NCBI RefSeq assembly: GCF_030651495.1
Contig: NZ_JAUSFI010000043.1
Span: 29,538-93,537, forward strand
Source of the DNA: Undibacterium sp.
Lineage (GTDB): Bacteria; Pseudomonadota; Gammaproteobacteria; Burkholderiales; Burkholderiaceae_D
Direction: 5' to 3'
Length of the DNA stretch: 64,000 bases
Numbering within the stretch: position 1 is the first letter of the stretch; every line of letters starts with the position of its first letter. The notes under the pieces were generated by a model. That model was not told where the DNA came from, did no database searches, and was given only the letters and a program-made list of their open reading frames with translations. Positions 16,988-26,643 of this stretch are shown in pieces. A program made the translations under genes and the position numbers.

Positions 16988-17799
16988 GTTGTCTCACAAT
17001 AATGTTGATAAAGTGCGGGTAAATCGCTTGCTAAATCATGTTGCGCCAAGCCGAAACTCTGTTGAAGTTTTGCTATGTTAATTTCCGAAAATTGTATGCT
17101 TTGAGCGTTCGCTGCAAAATTGCACGGCACACCCAAGTTTTGCAAAATACGGGCAATTTCAAGGTGCGCGACATTCTTTCCGTGCGCCAGATTATAGATG
17201 CCAATCTCTCCCTGACTGGCAATCAAAGGTAGGTAATGCACCACATCATGTATGGAAATATAGTCCTTCTGAGAGTCTGCAGCATTACGAAATTCAACTT
17301 TCTTTTCGTTTGCTGCCGCAAACAATATCTCTGACAAGAAATTTTGCTCCGGCATGCCCTGTCCATACACATTGGATAGCCTGACTACGCGCACGGCACG
17401 ACCGCTGTTCAAACACAGACTCTCCCCCATCAGTTTTGAAAGATTGTATAAATCACCTGGCTCATACGGCTTGACTGTTAACGCCGCATTTTCATCGGTC
17501 GAATTTGCGCCGGCATATACGCGGGTGCTCGACAAATAGGTCAGCGAAGTAAACTTACAACGCTGCAAAATATGCGCTAAAACCTGTATATGTGCTTCAA
17601 CCGTTGCATAGGGACGCTGCCGAAAATCGGCCGTCAGTCCTGCGCAATAAAACACGTGTCCCAAATCGGTCTGTGTCAGGTTGGGGTCGTCACGCTCAGG
17701 CACATAGCAAGACCAAGCGGATTCAATTAATTTTAAATGCAGGTGCCGGCCAATAAATCCCCTGCCACCGACTAGCGTTGCTCTGGGCCCGGTCTTCAT
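16984..17799 (-). CDS. NAD-dependent sugar epimerase/dehydratase (SDR)
   Basis: 271 residues from the ATG at 17797-17799, which overlaps the upstream acyltransferase stop as ATGA; a longer frame upstream lies inside that gene and is rejected. The Rossmann motif GGRGFIGRHL is at about residues 11-20, and YNLSKLMGE provides the catalytic YxxxK. It resembles extended SDR enzymes that reduce the 4-keto group or epimerise NDP-sugars. In this cluster a 4-ketoreductase that completes the C-methylated CDP-deoxyhexose is the best guess; the exact stereochemistry cannot be read. Confidence 0.8.
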   Translation of the reverse strand: MKTGPRATLVGGRGFIGRHLHLKLIESAWSCYVPERDDPNLTQTDLGHVFYCAGLTADFRQRPYATVEAHIQVLAHILQRCKFTSLTYLSSTRVYAGANSTDENAALTVKPYEPGDLYNLSKLMGESLCLNSGRAVRVVRLSNVYGQGMPEQNFLSEILFAAANEKKVEFRNAADSQKDYISIHDVVHYLPLIASQGEIGIYNLAHGKNVAHLEIARILQNLGVPCNFAANAQSIQFSEINIAKLQQSFGLAQHDLASDLPALYQHYCETT

Positions 17800-18284
17800 T
17801 TTCGCCACTCGACCAACCGCAAAGGATTGCCAACATTGACGGAATAGGCGGGCACTTCCGAGCGCACCACAGAGCCGGCGCCGATGACACAACCCTTACG
17901 CAAAATTGCACCGTCTAATATCACGCAATTGGCCCCTATCCAGACATCGTCTTCAATCACGATTCCCCCTTTGCTTGGAATGAAACCTTGCTCACAGATA
18001 CGACGTTTTTTATCCTGATAGGCATGATTGACTGGTGCAAATGTACAATTCGAGGCGATCGCGACATCCTTGCCTATCTGTATGCCGTTACCGGTATACA
18101 ACACACAGCCAGAATTGACTACGCTACCTTCGCCGATTACGACATCGCCGGTACCACCAGCGGGTTTAATTTTAACGAAACTATCTATGCAGGCAAACGC
18201 AGCGATGACAATACGCGAACCTCGCACTGAATCTTCGATATCAGCCCACTTTGAAATTTTGGCATTTGGATGAATATCGATCAC
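17796..18284 (-). CDS. Left-handed beta-helix (hexapeptide repeat) acyltransferase
   Basis: 162 residues from a GTG at 18282-18284 that follows GGGGA by about 10 bases. The open frame reaches an ATG at 18347, but that would overlap the preceding gene by 44 bp and adds a hydrophobic stretch foreign to the family, so the start is uncertain. Isoleucine-patch repeats (VVIGEGSVVNSG, IQIGKDVAIASN, IVIEDDVWIGANCVIL, CVIGAGSVVRSEVP) and NHAY with a probable catalytic His identify a maltose/galactoside-type O- or N-acetyltransferase. Probably acetylates the cluster's sugar. Confidence 0.78.
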   Translation of the reverse strand: MIDIHPNAKISKWADIEDSVRGSRIVIAAFACIDSFVKIKPAGGTGDVVIGEGSVVNSGCVLYTGNGIQIGKDVAIASNCTFAPVNHAYQDKKRRICEQGFIPSKGGIVIEDDVWIGANCVILDGAILRKGCVIGAGSVVRSEVPAYSVNVGNPLRLVEWRK

Positions 18285-18303
18285 GTTCTCAGAGTCCCCA
18301 TAA

Positions 18304-19530
18304 TTAAATGACAAGCAAGTTAGGAATGGCAACAGCAAAACGCCCATGCCAAGATCTAATTTGCGCCAGGTCGTGCATGATTTCAGTTTGCAAATTCCAA
18401 GGAAGTATCAATACCATATCGGGTTTATCCTGAAGTAAATGTGCCAGATTGACTATAGGGATGCGACTGCCAGGTAAATATTTTCCTTGTTTGTGGGAAT
18501 TGATATCCACCACATACGGCAGCAAGTCCGGCCGTATACCGGAAAAATTCAACAAAGTATTACCTTTCGCGGCAGCACCATAGGCAGCAACGCGCAAGCC
18601 TTTACTTTTGCAATCCAATAAAAATCTCAGTAAATCAAACTTAGCTTGCTCGGCACGGATTTGAACATCTCGATAAAATCCTATTTCAGTCATGCCAACT
18701 TCTTGTTCTTTCGCAAGAATACGGGCGACACTTTCTTTTACCGGATGCAATCCACTATCAATGCGCTGTGCCAATACGCGCAAGCTACCGCCATGGGTAG
18801 CCCACTCCTGCACATCAAATACCTGCAAACCATTGTGCTCAAATATCGTTCTGACAGCATGTAAAGACAGATAGGAATAATGCTCGTGATACGCGGTATC
18901 AAATTGATTTTGCTGCACCATGTTCAGCAAATGGGGAAATTCAAAACTCGCCACACCTTGCGGCTTTAACAGATGCGTAAAACCTGAAACGAAATCATTA
19001 ATATCGGGGACGTGTGCGAGTACATTATTCGCTACCGTCAAGTCCGCCATCTTGCCTTGCTCCACCAGTTCTTTAGCCAACTCGATACCAAAAAACCGCT
19101 CTATGATAGTCAAACCCTTGGCACGCGCTACGCTGGCAGTGCTGGTGGTCGGCTCTATCCCCAAACAAGGTATGCCCACCTTCTGTACATACTGCAATAA
19201 GTAGCCATCGTTGGCGGCAACTTCCAGCACCAGGCTTTTTGTATTCAAATCCAACGCCTGCTGCATCATGCTGACAAAATTTTCAGCATGTTTTAGCCAA
19301 CTTGAAGAGCAGGAACTGAAGTAAGCATAGTCGGCATCGAACAAGACTTCACGCCCTGCGAAATCGAGCGTCTGTACCAACCAGCAAGCCTCACAGACCA
19401 TCAATTTTAGGGGCAACCAGATTTCAGGCAATTGCAAAGCATCTGCACGCAGATAAGCATTGGACGGCGGTGCTGCCCCCAAGTCGAGAAAGTTAAGCGT
19501 TAGCGGATGAGCACAATGTCTGCATTTCAT
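18304..19530 (-). CDS. NDP-sugar C-methyltransferase (TylCIII/EvaC type)
   Basis: 408 residues with the three-part layout of NDP-hexose C-methyltransferases: an N-terminal zinc-binding module (CRHC near residue 3, CEAC near 48), a central SAM-binding domain (VLEVAANDGYLLQYVQ) and a C-terminal Rossmann-like domain (VAAYGAAAKGNTLLNFSG, VVDINSHKQGKYLPGS). Relatives add a methyl group to carbon 3 of a 4-keto-6-deoxyhexose, giving a branched sugar. The start overlaps the rfbC-like stop as ATGA. This gene is the strongest hint that the island makes a C-methylated, branched sugar. Confidence 0.88.
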   Translation of the reverse strand: MKCRHCAHPLTLNFLDLGAAPPSNAYLRADALQLPEIWLPLKLMVCEACWLVQTLDFAGREVLFDADYAYFSSCSSSWLKHAENFVSMMQQALDLNTKSLVLEVAANDGYLLQYVQKVGIPCLGIEPTTSTASVARAKGLTIIERFFGIELAKELVEQGKMADLTVANNVLAHVPDINDFVSGFTHLLKPQGVASFEFPHLLNMVQQNQFDTAYHEHYSYLSLHAVRTIFEHNGLQVFDVQEWATHGGSLRVLAQRIDSGLHPVKESVARILAKEQEVGMTEIGFYRDVQIRAEQAKFDLLRFLLDCKSKGLRVAAYGAAAKGNTLLNFSGIRPDLLPYVVDINSHKQGKYLPGSRIPIVNLAHLLQDKPDMVLILPWNLQTEIMHDLAQIRSWHGRFAVAIPNLLVI

Positions 19531-20090
19531 ACGTTTACCCCTTTAAAAGCAGCACTTAGCATAGGTCCATTTCTGTCTTTGTCAGATATATCAGTGATTG
19601 CCAAAGGCCACACCACATTCAATTTGGCATCCAGCGCATTCAACCCCATTTCGCTGCTTGGCACATAAGCGTGGCTATGGCAGTACAGCATCTCCACCTC
19701 ATCGGTTAGTGTTTGAAAACCATGGGCAAAACCCGGCGGTATCAGGTAAGAGGTCTTATTCTCGGCCGACAAATGTACCGCATGCCATTTTAAGAAGGTA
19801 GGCGAGTCAGCGCGCAAATCCAACGCCACATCCCATACTTCACCTCGCAAACAAGTAATCAATTTCATTTCGCTATGTGGCGGCAATTGCAAATGTAAAC
19901 CACGTACGCTGCCAGCACGCTTGGTATACGTATGATTGACTTGCACCACGGGCTGGGTCCACCCCGCCGCTGCCAACTCCTCAACGCAAAACAAACGTTG
20001 CAGATAGCCACGTGCATCACCAAATTTCTGACGGCGAATAAGCCGCAAGCCGGCAAAAGGAGTATCAAGAATATTAAAACATGATGTCAT
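19527..20090 (-). CDS. RmlC/RfbC-like NDP-4-keto-6-deoxyhexose epimerase
   Basis: 187 residues, the size of RmlC. GLHLQ supplies the catalytic His; AYVPSSEMGLN aligns with the YxxxxE region bearing the catalytic Tyr, and YLIPPGFAHGFQTL is typical of the cupin core. RmlC-type enzymes epimerise C3 and/or C5 of the 4-keto intermediate. With rfbF and rfbG next door the substrate is probably the CDP rather than dTDP sugar. It is separated from rfbG by about 150 bp and may start a second transcription unit. Confidence 0.85.
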   Translation of the reverse strand: MTSCFNILDTPFAGLRLIRRQKFGDARGYLQRLFCVEELAAAGWTQPVVQVNHTYTKRAGSVRGLHLQLPPHSEMKLITCLRGEVWDVALDLRADSPTFLKWHAVHLSAENKTSYLIPPGFAHGFQTLTDEVEMLYCHSHAYVPSSEMGLNALDAKLNVVWPLAITDISDKDRNGPMLSAAFKGVNV

Positions 20091-20209
20091 GCTGAGGTTA
20101 GCTCCAGCGGCATCTAAAATGAGTAATCTGACGTATTAAAATCATATACTCCCCCATAATTTTATTTTTATCTAGCATATTGCGCATAATCCACGTACGT
20201 TACAAAAAT

Positions 20210-20225
20210 ATACTACCGGCAGTAT
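20210..20225 (-). terminator. Possible weak terminator after rfbG
   Basis: ATACT and AGTAT flank ACCGGC; on the minus strand the stem is followed by ATTTTTG. The stem is only 5 bp, so this may be a processing site or binding motif instead. It resembles the hairpin after yicC. Confidence 0.3.
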
Positions 20226-20241
20226 CATCTTTTCCTCTTAT

Positions 20242-21306
20242 TCACGAGTCAAGAGACAGGTAGGTTTCAATATCGCGCAGGCACAACTGGCGCGCATCTT
20301 CCCCGTTATAATAATCCCTATACCATTCCACACTACGCAGCACGGAAGTTTTCAAATCCCAGCGAGAAACGATGCCCAACTCATGTTGCGCCTGTGTCAC
20401 ATCGAGCGCCAATAAGCCGGCCTCATGCGGACCGATTATCTCGCTGGCAAAATCAATCTCACCACGACCAAATCCTGCGCGCGCTAATTGGACTACTTCA
20501 CGCACACTGGCTGCGTCTGTCGGTCCAAAATTCCATGCTGTGCCAGCTTCTGGATGAGCATAAGCATGCTCCGCCAGACACAGATAGGCAGACAAAGGCT
20601 CCAGCACATGCTGCCAGGGTCGGACTGCATCTGGTCGCCTTATCTGCAACACATCGCCACGTTGCCAGGCGCAGATAGCATCGGGCAATAATCGATCCTC
20701 CGACCAATCGCCGCCACCTATTACGTTGCCAGCTCTGGCCACGGCAATAGTCACGCCCTGCTCTGTCAAAAATGCAGCACGATAGCTAGCGATAACCAAT
20801 TCCGATGCCGCTTTGCTGGCGCTATAGGGATCATGTCCACCCAATTCGGCCGTCTCAGGATAGGGTGCCAATTGCTCCCGATTTCGATACACCTTGTCCG
20901 TGGTGACCAATAAAGCCAACTTGACGCTGGGTACCCCGCGCAGTGCCTCCAGCAGATTCGCAGTTCCCATTACATTGGTGGCAAACGTTGCCAAGGGGTC
21001 GAGATAGCTGGCACGCACCAATGCCTGCGCTGCCAAATGGATCACAATCTCTGGCTGGTAACGGTCGACCACTTGTTTGACAGCAGAAAAATCACGAATA
21101 TCAGCAAACTGGCTATTAAGTTCAGAACTCGCTCCAAGCAGGTTATACAAATTAGGCGCAGAGCTTGGAGCCAAAGCCAATGCACTGACCTCCGCGCCCA
21201 TGCGCGTTAGCCATAACGTCATCCATGCACCCTTAAAACCAGTATGTCCGGTGAGCAATACCCGTCGCCCCCGCCAAAATGAAGGATCAGGCAAGGGGTT
21301 ATTCAT
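20242..21306 (-). CDS. rfbG: CDP-glucose 4,6-dehydratase
   Basis: 354 residues from the ATG at 21304-21306, which lies 5 bp after the rfbF stop; the longer frame overlapping rfbF is rejected. RVLLTGHTGFKGAWMTLWL is the signature N-terminus of RfbG, and DPYSASKAASELVIASYR carries the catalytic YxxxK. The enzyme converts CDP-D-glucose to CDP-4-keto-6-deoxy-D-glucose, the branch point for dideoxy- and branched-chain sugars. Its partner rfbF is immediately upstream. Confidence 0.93.
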   Translation of the reverse strand: MNNPLPDPSFWRGRRVLLTGHTGFKGAWMTLWLTRMGAEVSALALAPSSAPNLYNLLGASSELNSQFADIRDFSAVKQVVDRYQPEIVIHLAAQALVRASYLDPLATFATNVMGTANLLEALRGVPSVKLALLVTTDKVYRNREQLAPYPETAELGGHDPYSASKAASELVIASYRAAFLTEQGVTIAVARAGNVIGGGDWSEDRLLPDAICAWQRGDVLQIRRPDAVRPWQHVLEPLSAYLCLAEHAYAHPEAGTAWNFGPTDAASVREVVQLARAGFGRGEIDFASEIIGPHEAGLLALDVTQAQHELGIVSRWDLKTSVLRSVEWYRDYYNGEDARQLCLRDIETYLSLDS

Positions 21307-21311
21307 CGTAT

Positions 21312-22082
21312 TTACCAAGTTCGCCAAGGCGCGCTCCCGGATTGCCATAAATCTTCCAGTAGATTTTTCTCTCGCAAGGTATCCATCGGCTGCCAAAAAC
21401 CTGCATGCTCAAATGCCATAAGCTGTTGATTGTGTGCCAATTCAGCTAATGGCTCCCCCTCCCAACTGACACGATCATCTGAAATAAGATCTAACACCTT
21501 AGGTGAAAGAACAAAATAACCACCATTAATCCAGCCGCCATCACCGCGTGGCTTTTCAATAAAACCAGTCACCTGATCACCGTCACGCTTCAGCGCGCCA
21601 TACCGCCCCGGTGGCAATACCGCAGTGACCGTCGCTAACTTACCGTGTGCCTGATGAAAGGAAATCGAAGCAGCAATATCTACATCGGATACACCATCAC
21701 CATAGGTAAAGCAAAATGCCTCGTCATCTTGTACATATCGCGCCACACGTTTCAACCGTCCGCCAGTTTGGGTGTCCTCACCTGTATCCACCAAAGTCAC
21801 TTTCCATGGCTCCGCGTGGCGTTCGTGAACTTCCATACGATTGTGTTGCAAATCGAAAGTTACATCCGACATATGCAAAAAGTAATTGGCGAAATATTCT
21901 TTGATTAAATAGCCTTTATAACCACAACAAATTACAAACTCATTAACGCCATGCGCGGCATAACTTTTCATGATGTGCCACAAAATAGGATGCCCACCAA
22001 TCTCGATCATGGGCTTGGGCTTTAAATGGGTTTCTTCACTGATACGCGTACCAAGGCCACCGGCTAAGATCACTGCCTTCAT
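21312..22082 (-). CDS. rfbF: Glucose-1-phosphate cytidylyltransferase
   Basis: 256 residues from the ATG at 22080-22082, which overlaps the glycosyltransferase stop as ATGA and gives the family start [18 protein letters not shown]. The nucleotide-binding [16 protein letters not shown] and [14 protein letters not shown] motifs are intact. It makes CDP-glucose from CTP and glucose-1-phosphate, committing the pathway to CDP-linked sugars. Directly coupled to rfbG downstream. Confidence 0.94.
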   Translation of the reverse strand: MKAVILAGGLGTRISEETHLKPKPMIEIGGHPILWHIMKSYAAHGVNEFVICCGYKGYLIKEYFANYFLHMSDVTFDLQHNRMEVHERHAEPWKVTLVDTGEDTQTGGRLKRVARYVQDDEAFCFTYGDGVSDVDIAASISFHQAHGKLATVTAVLPPGRYGALKRDGDQVTGFIEKPRGDGGWINGGYFVLSPKVLDLISDDRVSWEGEPLAELAHNQQLMAFEHAGFWQPMDTLREKNLLEDLWQSGSAPWRTW

Positions 22083-24283
22083 GGTTTCTGTTCCTCGCAA
22101 TAAGTTTTCCACATTTCACGATAGGCTTTTTCTACCGAGCGGGCAAAGGCTGGTTCGTTCATCACAGGGGACGTCTCCATTTCTTGACGTAAATTTTTTC
22201 TTAATTTTCTCAAACCATCTATATCATGCGCGAGCATAAGGGCTTTTTGCGCGTACTCTTCTTCACTGTAAGAAATCCACTCTTCCCTCCCCAGACCTGT
22301 CAATACACTTGCGCCGATACGGCCAACTGTTGGCCTGCCAAGCAAGGTAATAAACGGTACTCCCATATATAGAGTTTCTAGTAAGGTCGTGCCTGAGTTG
22401 TGAGGAAAACAATCTAAACCAATATCTATATGCTTTAGCACTTCCCAAGAGGGTGTATTGAAGCCGATATCCAGGCGAGAACGCTCTATTCCATAGCGCG
22501 TGAATCGCGAAGCCATTTCATCTTGCACTTTAGGATCTTTGAAATCGCCACTATTAATGATCAAACGAGAATTTGGCATGGCATCCAAAATTGCAGCCCA
22601 TAATTTAACCACTTTATGATTGATGCGCACTGAACGCGATAGCGACCCAAACGTAATGATCCCAGTTTTATCTGCGGGCAGAAGCGAAAGCTCCGGTATT
22701 GGCGTATCCGGCCTATATGTATAAGCAGGGCCATCAAGACAGTGAATTTTTTCGGAGAATAAATGTGCGCAATTATCGGTAACACTAGCTTTGTCGGTTA
22801 GATAATAATCAATGGCGCTAAGACCTGTTGTATACCCATACTCCAGCCAATGCAACGATACCGGCGCTGGCTTTCGTGCGAAAACTGGCAGCCTATTGTC
22901 ATTAGTATGACCTGCGACATCCACTAAAATATCAATGCCGTCGGCACGTATCCGTTCGGCAAGTTCATCATCCGTCAGCATATTGGTCGGCACCCAATGC
23001 TCGACGATGCTTTTATATTGCGCGGTTGTCGCATCCTCAAAGGGGGGATTAGCGTAAGCAAAGACCTCAACAACGCTTTTATCATGCTTTTCCAATAATG
23101 GAATCAAAAAATACTTACATACCTGATCGTAAAATGATGAAGTAACATAACCAATTTTCAGCCTTTTGGTTGGTGTGGGCGCGTTCGTAAATACTTGCCA
23201 CGATGCCTTATAAGGCAAACAAAAACGTTGATCAAATTCTTGATAGGCGCTGTATATTGCTTCTGCCGTCAAATCTGGCTGATAATTTACACAAAATAAT
23301 AAACTGGTAAATATTCTTCGATTGAATGAAGACTGCAGATCGTCCTTAAACGACATTGCTTTAATAAATGCCTGTATCGCAGCGTCTAAGTGATTCGCTT
23401 GCTGTAAAGCGTAACCATAACTAGCCCAAATTTCCGGAAAATTGTCATATAACTTCAACGCTAATTCGCTGCAGACTATCGCGTCTTGCACGCGGCCACT
23501 TTGTCTTAAAGCATCAATCAAGTTAGGATAAACTTGGAACAAATCAGGTTCCAAGTCTAAAGCTTTATTAAAATTCTGGATCGCCAGCTCACACGTCCCT
23601 TGTGCCAAGTATGCCAATCCCAAGTTACTACGCAAATATGCCAAATCAGGCGCCAAAGTAATTGCCTCAGATATACTATCAATCGCACCAGCAGTATTAC
23701 CAATGAATTTAAAGGCGTTACCAAGATTATTCAGAGCTACCACCAATGAGGGGGTGATGATCAATGCTCTGCGCAACACAATGATCGCTTCAGCATAACG
23801 GTCCAATGAAATTAAGGAGTTCCCTAAATTATTTAATATTTGAGGATTTTTTGGCAATAAATTTGCTGCCTTCATTAATGCATTATGGGCATCTAGAAAC
23901 TTACCTTGCTCAATATATGCCACTCCTAAGTAATTCCACGCATTTCCATCTCTAGGTATAACTTTGGTTAACCAAATACTCGCACTTTCCAACAATACAT
24001 ATTGTTTTTTTTGCAAAACTTTATTTAAAATATCAAAATAAATTGTCAAATTTTCACTTGAAAGAGATGAAGCTTCATAAGCACCTCTTACATAAAACAA
24101 CCCTTCTTCATCATTGCCAAGCGCATGACACAGCTTGGCAAGAAGATTGTTAGCCTCTAGGTGACGTGGAAAACGTTGAATTATTGCTAGACAAATATCT
24201 TTAGCACGACCTAACTGCTCAGCCTGATAACTTGTTTTTGCCTCACGCAAATTTTTTTGTAAATTAAAGTTCTCTTTAGTCAT
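22079..24283 (-). CDS. TPR-containing O-GlcNAc-transferase/SPINDLY-like glycosyltransferase
   Basis: About 734 residues from an ATG at 24281-24283; ATGs at 24292 and 24349 are alternatives. The N-terminal half is a run of TPR repeats (for example [58 protein letters not shown]), ideal for gripping a protein substrate. The C-terminal half ([60 protein letters not shown]) is a GT41 catalytic domain. GT41 enzymes O-glycosylate Ser/Thr on cytoplasmic proteins, and bacterial members next to flagellin genes often modify flagellin. It heads the sugar island and is divergent from fliC. Confidence 0.88.
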   Translation of the reverse strand: MTKENFNLQKNLREAKTSYQAEQLGRAKDICLAIIQRFPRHLEANNLLAKLCHALGNDEEGLFYVRGAYEASSLSSENLTIYFDILNKVLQKKQYVLLESASIWLTKVIPRDGNAWNYLGVAYIEQGKFLDAHNALMKAANLLPKNPQILNNLGNSLISLDRYAEAIIVLRRALIITPSLVVALNNLGNAFKFIGNTAGAIDSISEAITLAPDLAYLRSNLGLAYLAQGTCELAIQNFNKALDLEPDLFQVYPNLIDALRQSGRVQDAIVCSELALKLYDNFPEIWASYGYALQQANHLDAAIQAFIKAMSFKDDLQSSFNRRIFTSLLFCVNYQPDLTAEAIYSAYQEFDQRFCLPYKASWQVFTNAPTPTKRLKIGYVTSSFYDQVCKYFLIPLLEKHDKSVVEVFAYANPPFEDATTAQYKSIVEHWVPTNMLTDDELAERIRADGIDILVDVAGHTNDNRLPVFARKPAPVSLHWLEYGYTTGLSAIDYYLTDKASVTDNCAHLFSEKIHCLDGPAYTYRPDTPIPELSLLPADKTGIITFGSLSRSVRINHKVVKLWAAILDAMPNSRLIINSGDFKDPKVQDEMASRFTRYGIERSRLDIGFNTPSWEVLKHIDIGLDCFPHNSGTTLLETLYMGVPFITLLGRPTVGRIGASVLTGLGREEWISYSEEEYAQKALMLAHDIDGLRKLRKNLRQEMETSPVMNEPAFARSVEKAYREMWKTYCEEQKP

Positions 24284-24626
24284 CACATTCATCTCAATTG
24301 GTGCACACCTAGTCGTTACAGGCATATCCAGTATTACGAAAATACCCATAAATCATAGTTTATAGGAAATAGTCACATGTCTATTTCTTAAACTAAAGCC
24401 GTAAACTTATTTAATTCTTGCCCTCAAGTATTCTTAATTGCTGCCGAAGAACGGAATGTAAGAAAAAACTTAAGGCAAAAATAAAATATTTATTTGCAGT
24501 AACTAATTAAATATTTCCAAATAGCATCCGTTACCAAATTCAACGGCGGTCCTAAAGTCAAGGTAAGACAGACCAAAGTTTAAGGCACATCGCCAAATTT
24601 GAATAACTTAGGCAAGGGGAATTAAA
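24284..24626. other. Divergent intergenic region between glycosyltransferase and flagellin genes
   Basis: 343 bp with no coding frame. It must hold the promoters for the sugar island (leftward) and fliC (rightward). A sigma-28-like element is annotated at 24424-24450. An AGGGGA ribosome site for fliC lies at about 24614-24619. Confidence 0.7.
24424..24450 (+). promoter_or_regulatory. Candidate sigma-28 promoter for fliC
   Basis: TCAAGTAT, an exact 11-bp spacer, then GCCGAAGA; each half matches 6 of 8 bases of the flagellar sigma-28 consensus TAAAGTTT/GCCGATAA. It would give a leader of about 170 bases. A second, worse-spaced candidate (CAAAGTTT, 10 bp, GCCAAATT) lies at 24574-24599. Confidence 0.5.
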
Positions 24627-26060
24627 ATGAGCTCAGTCGTCAATACCAATATTTCGTCGTTAAATGCACAACGCAACTTAACGACATCTCAAACCGCATT
24701 AGCAACATCTATGCAACGTCTGTCTTCCGGTTTGCGAATTAACAGCGCAAAAGACGATGCAGCAGGCTTGGCAATTTCTGAACGTTTCACTTCGCAAATC
24801 AGAGGTAGTAATCAAGCTACACGTAATGCAAATGATGGTATCTCTTTAGCGCAAACCGCCGAGGGCGATCTTGCTCAAATCGGTAATAACTTACAACGTA
24901 TTCGTGAACTCGCAGTGCAATCTGCCAATGCGACTAACTCCTCCTCTGATCGTGCCGCACTGGATGGCGAAGTTCAAGCATTGGCGTCAGAAATTGACCG
25001 TGTAGCACAAAACTCATCCTTTAACGGTGTGAAACTGTTGGATGGTTCATTTAACGCACAATCTTTCCAAGTCGGTGCCAATGCCACCTCAAGTGACATT
25101 GTACAAATCGCTGGTATTAGCAGCGCTAGAACATCTTCACTCGGTGGTAGCGGATCTTCTACACAAACAACATTGACCTCTTCGGCGACTTCTGCAGCAT
25201 TAACCGCCGGCCAACTGACGCTCAATGGCGCTTCTGTCGGCGCATCCAGTGTAGGTGCAGGGCCGGGTCAATCCGCTGCCAGCGCGATACAGATTGCTGC
25301 TGCGATCAATGCAGTGTCATCAACATCTGGCGTAACTGCTTCAGCGCAGGCAACCACAGTAAGTGGTACCGCAACGTCATTTGGTGCCACCGTTGCATCA
25401 GATAATCTGACTGTTAATGGCATAGCAATCGGTGCTGTCGCTGCAGGTGTTGATGCAAAAGGTACTGGTGCAAATCTTGCAGCAGCAATTAACGCAGTAT
25501 CGAGCCAATCTGGTGTCACGGCAGCATCGGATGCCACAACTGGTGCAATCACATTTACGGCAGCCGATGGTCGTGATATTACAACTGCTGGTTTCGCTGC
25601 CACCACCGGCATTGCAGATGCAACTACTCATGGTAAAGTAAAACTCGATACCAATAGTGCAGCTGGTATCGTCATTAGTGGTAGCACTCCTGGAAATGCA
25701 GGTTTTGCAAACGGCACAACTGCGGCAACAACAACAATGACCACAAGCGCTATTTCGGCAATATCGGTTAAGACAGCAGCGAGCGCAAGTAATGCATTGG
25801 CCGCAATTGACGGTGCCTTGGCAAACGTCAATAGTAGCCGTGCCAACCTTGGTGCGGTACAAAACCGTTTCGCATCCGTAGTAACCAGTCTGCAAACAAC
25901 TTCTGAAAACTTGACTGCTTCACGCAGCCGAATTCAAGATGCTGATTTTGCACAAGAAACTGCCTCATTGACTCGCGGTCAGGTCTTGCAACAAGCAGGT
26001 ACTGCGATCTTGGCTCAGGCAAATGCCTTGCCACAAGGTGTGTTGGCTCTGCTGCGTTAA
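24627..26060 (+). CDS. fliC: Flagellin
   Basis: 477 residues. The conserved ends that form the filament core are textbook: [16 protein letters not shown] and [19 protein letters not shown] at the N-terminus, and [15 protein letters not shown] with a C-terminal [18 protein letters not shown]. The central part (about 175-400) is very rich in Ala, Ser and Thr and contains two related flagellin-IN-like modules, each with VNGxxIG or LNGASVG followed by [14 protein letters not shown]. Such Ser/Thr-rich surface regions are usual sites of O-glycosylation, matching the adjacent glycosyltransferase island. A GGGGA ribosome site precedes the ATG and a strong terminator follows. Confidence 0.97.
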   Translation: MSSVVNTNISSLNAQRNLTTSQTALATSMQRLSSGLRINSAKDDAAGLAISERFTSQIRGSNQATRNANDGISLAQTAEGDLAQIGNNLQRIRELAVQSANATNSSSDRAALDGEVQALASEIDRVAQNSSFNGVKLLDGSFNAQSFQVGANATSSDIVQIAGISSARTSSLGGSGSSTQTTLTSSATSAALTAGQLTLNGASVGASSVGAGPGQSAASAIQIAAAINAVSSTSGVTASAQATTVSGTATSFGATVASDNLTVNGIAIGAVAAGVDAKGTGANLAAAINAVSSQSGVTAASDATTGAITFTAADGRDITTAGFAATTGIADATTHGKVKLDTNSAAGIVISGSTPGNAGFANGTTAATTTMTTSAISAISVKTAASASNALAAIDGALANVNSSRANLGAVQNRFASVVTSLQTTSENLTASRSRIQDADFAQETASLTRGQVLQQAGTAILAQANALPQGVLALLR

Positions 26061-26106
26061 TATAGATAGTAATGAAAAGTTAAATTTTCATTGAAAAAAG
26101 TGTACT

Positions 26107-26138
26107 CCCCTGGTCAATTTTTTGACCAGGGGAATTTT
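26107..26138 (+). terminator. Rho-independent terminator after fliC
   Basis: CCCCTGGTCAA pairs with TTGACCAGGGG around a short T-rich loop, giving an 11-bp stem, followed by AATTTTA. Strong hairpin that isolates highly expressed fliC from flaG. Confidence 0.85.
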
Positions 26139-26155
26139 ACTTAAAGGAAGCAATC

Positions 26156-26536
26156 ATGGACATCTTATCGGTAGGCAATCAATTATCATCAGGGAGCCCC
26201 GCTTCAGATCGGGTTATTGTCGGTAGTAATGGGCCGCAAAATATCAAGACTGCGGCTCCGGTCCAATCATACAATCCAGTTACACCATCAGGTCAGGCAC
26301 AACAAACGGCAACTAAAGAAGAAGTCAGCAAAGCAGTAGAAAGCATTAATAAAACAATACAATCTTCAGCCCAAAATGTCGAATTCAGCATTGATAGTGA
26401 CTCACATGAAGTCATTGTGAAAGTAATTGATCAGCAAACTAAGCAAGTATTACGTCAAATTCCTACATTAGAAGTATTAGAAATAGCAAAGTCATTAGAT
26501 AAGCTGCAAGGTTTATTGATAAAACAAACAGCCTAG
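26156..26536 (+). CDS. flaG: FlaG family protein
   Basis: 126 residues. The C-terminal half (VEFSIDSDSHEVIVKVIDQQTKQVLRQIP, EVLEIAKSLDKLQGLL) is the FlaG domain; the N-terminal half is low complexity. FlaG influences filament length or cap function in several bacteria. It has a GGAA ribosome site and lies between fliC and fliD, the usual place. Confidence 0.9.
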   Translation: MDILSVGNQLSSGSPASDRVIVGSNGPQNIKTAAPVQSYNPVTPSGQAQQTATKEEVSKAVESINKTIQSSAQNVEFSIDSDSHEVIVKVIDQQTKQVLRQIPTLEVLEIAKSLDKLQGLLIKQTA

Positions 26537-26582
26537 AATGCAAGCAATGGTCAGATTAAAAACAAGCGGGCAAATCCCCTTC

Positions 26583-26609
26583 TAAAGTTTGATTTGCCTT
26601 TGCCGATAA
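26583..26609 (+). promoter_or_regulatory. Consensus sigma-28 promoter for fliD
   Basis: TAAAGTTT, an 11-bp spacer, and GCCGATAA: a perfect 16/16 match to the flagellar sigma-28 (FliA) consensus with the canonical spacing. The fliD start lies about 35 bp downstream, so late-class control of fliD and following genes is expected. Confidence 0.92.
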
Positions 26610-26643
26610 TCTAGTACAGTACTAATTATCAAAGGGGAATCAG

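Noticed and set aside
24574..24599. Second sigma-28-like site before fliC (CAAAGTTT, 10 bp, GCCAAATT)
   Set aside because: The spacer is 10 rather than 11 and the -10 half matches only about 4 of 8; the 24424-24450 site fits better.
25398..25895. Cys-rich 165-residue frame antisense to fliC
   Set aside because: It mirrors the Ala/Thr/Gly-rich flagellin codons; no ribosome site or family, and fliC is certain.
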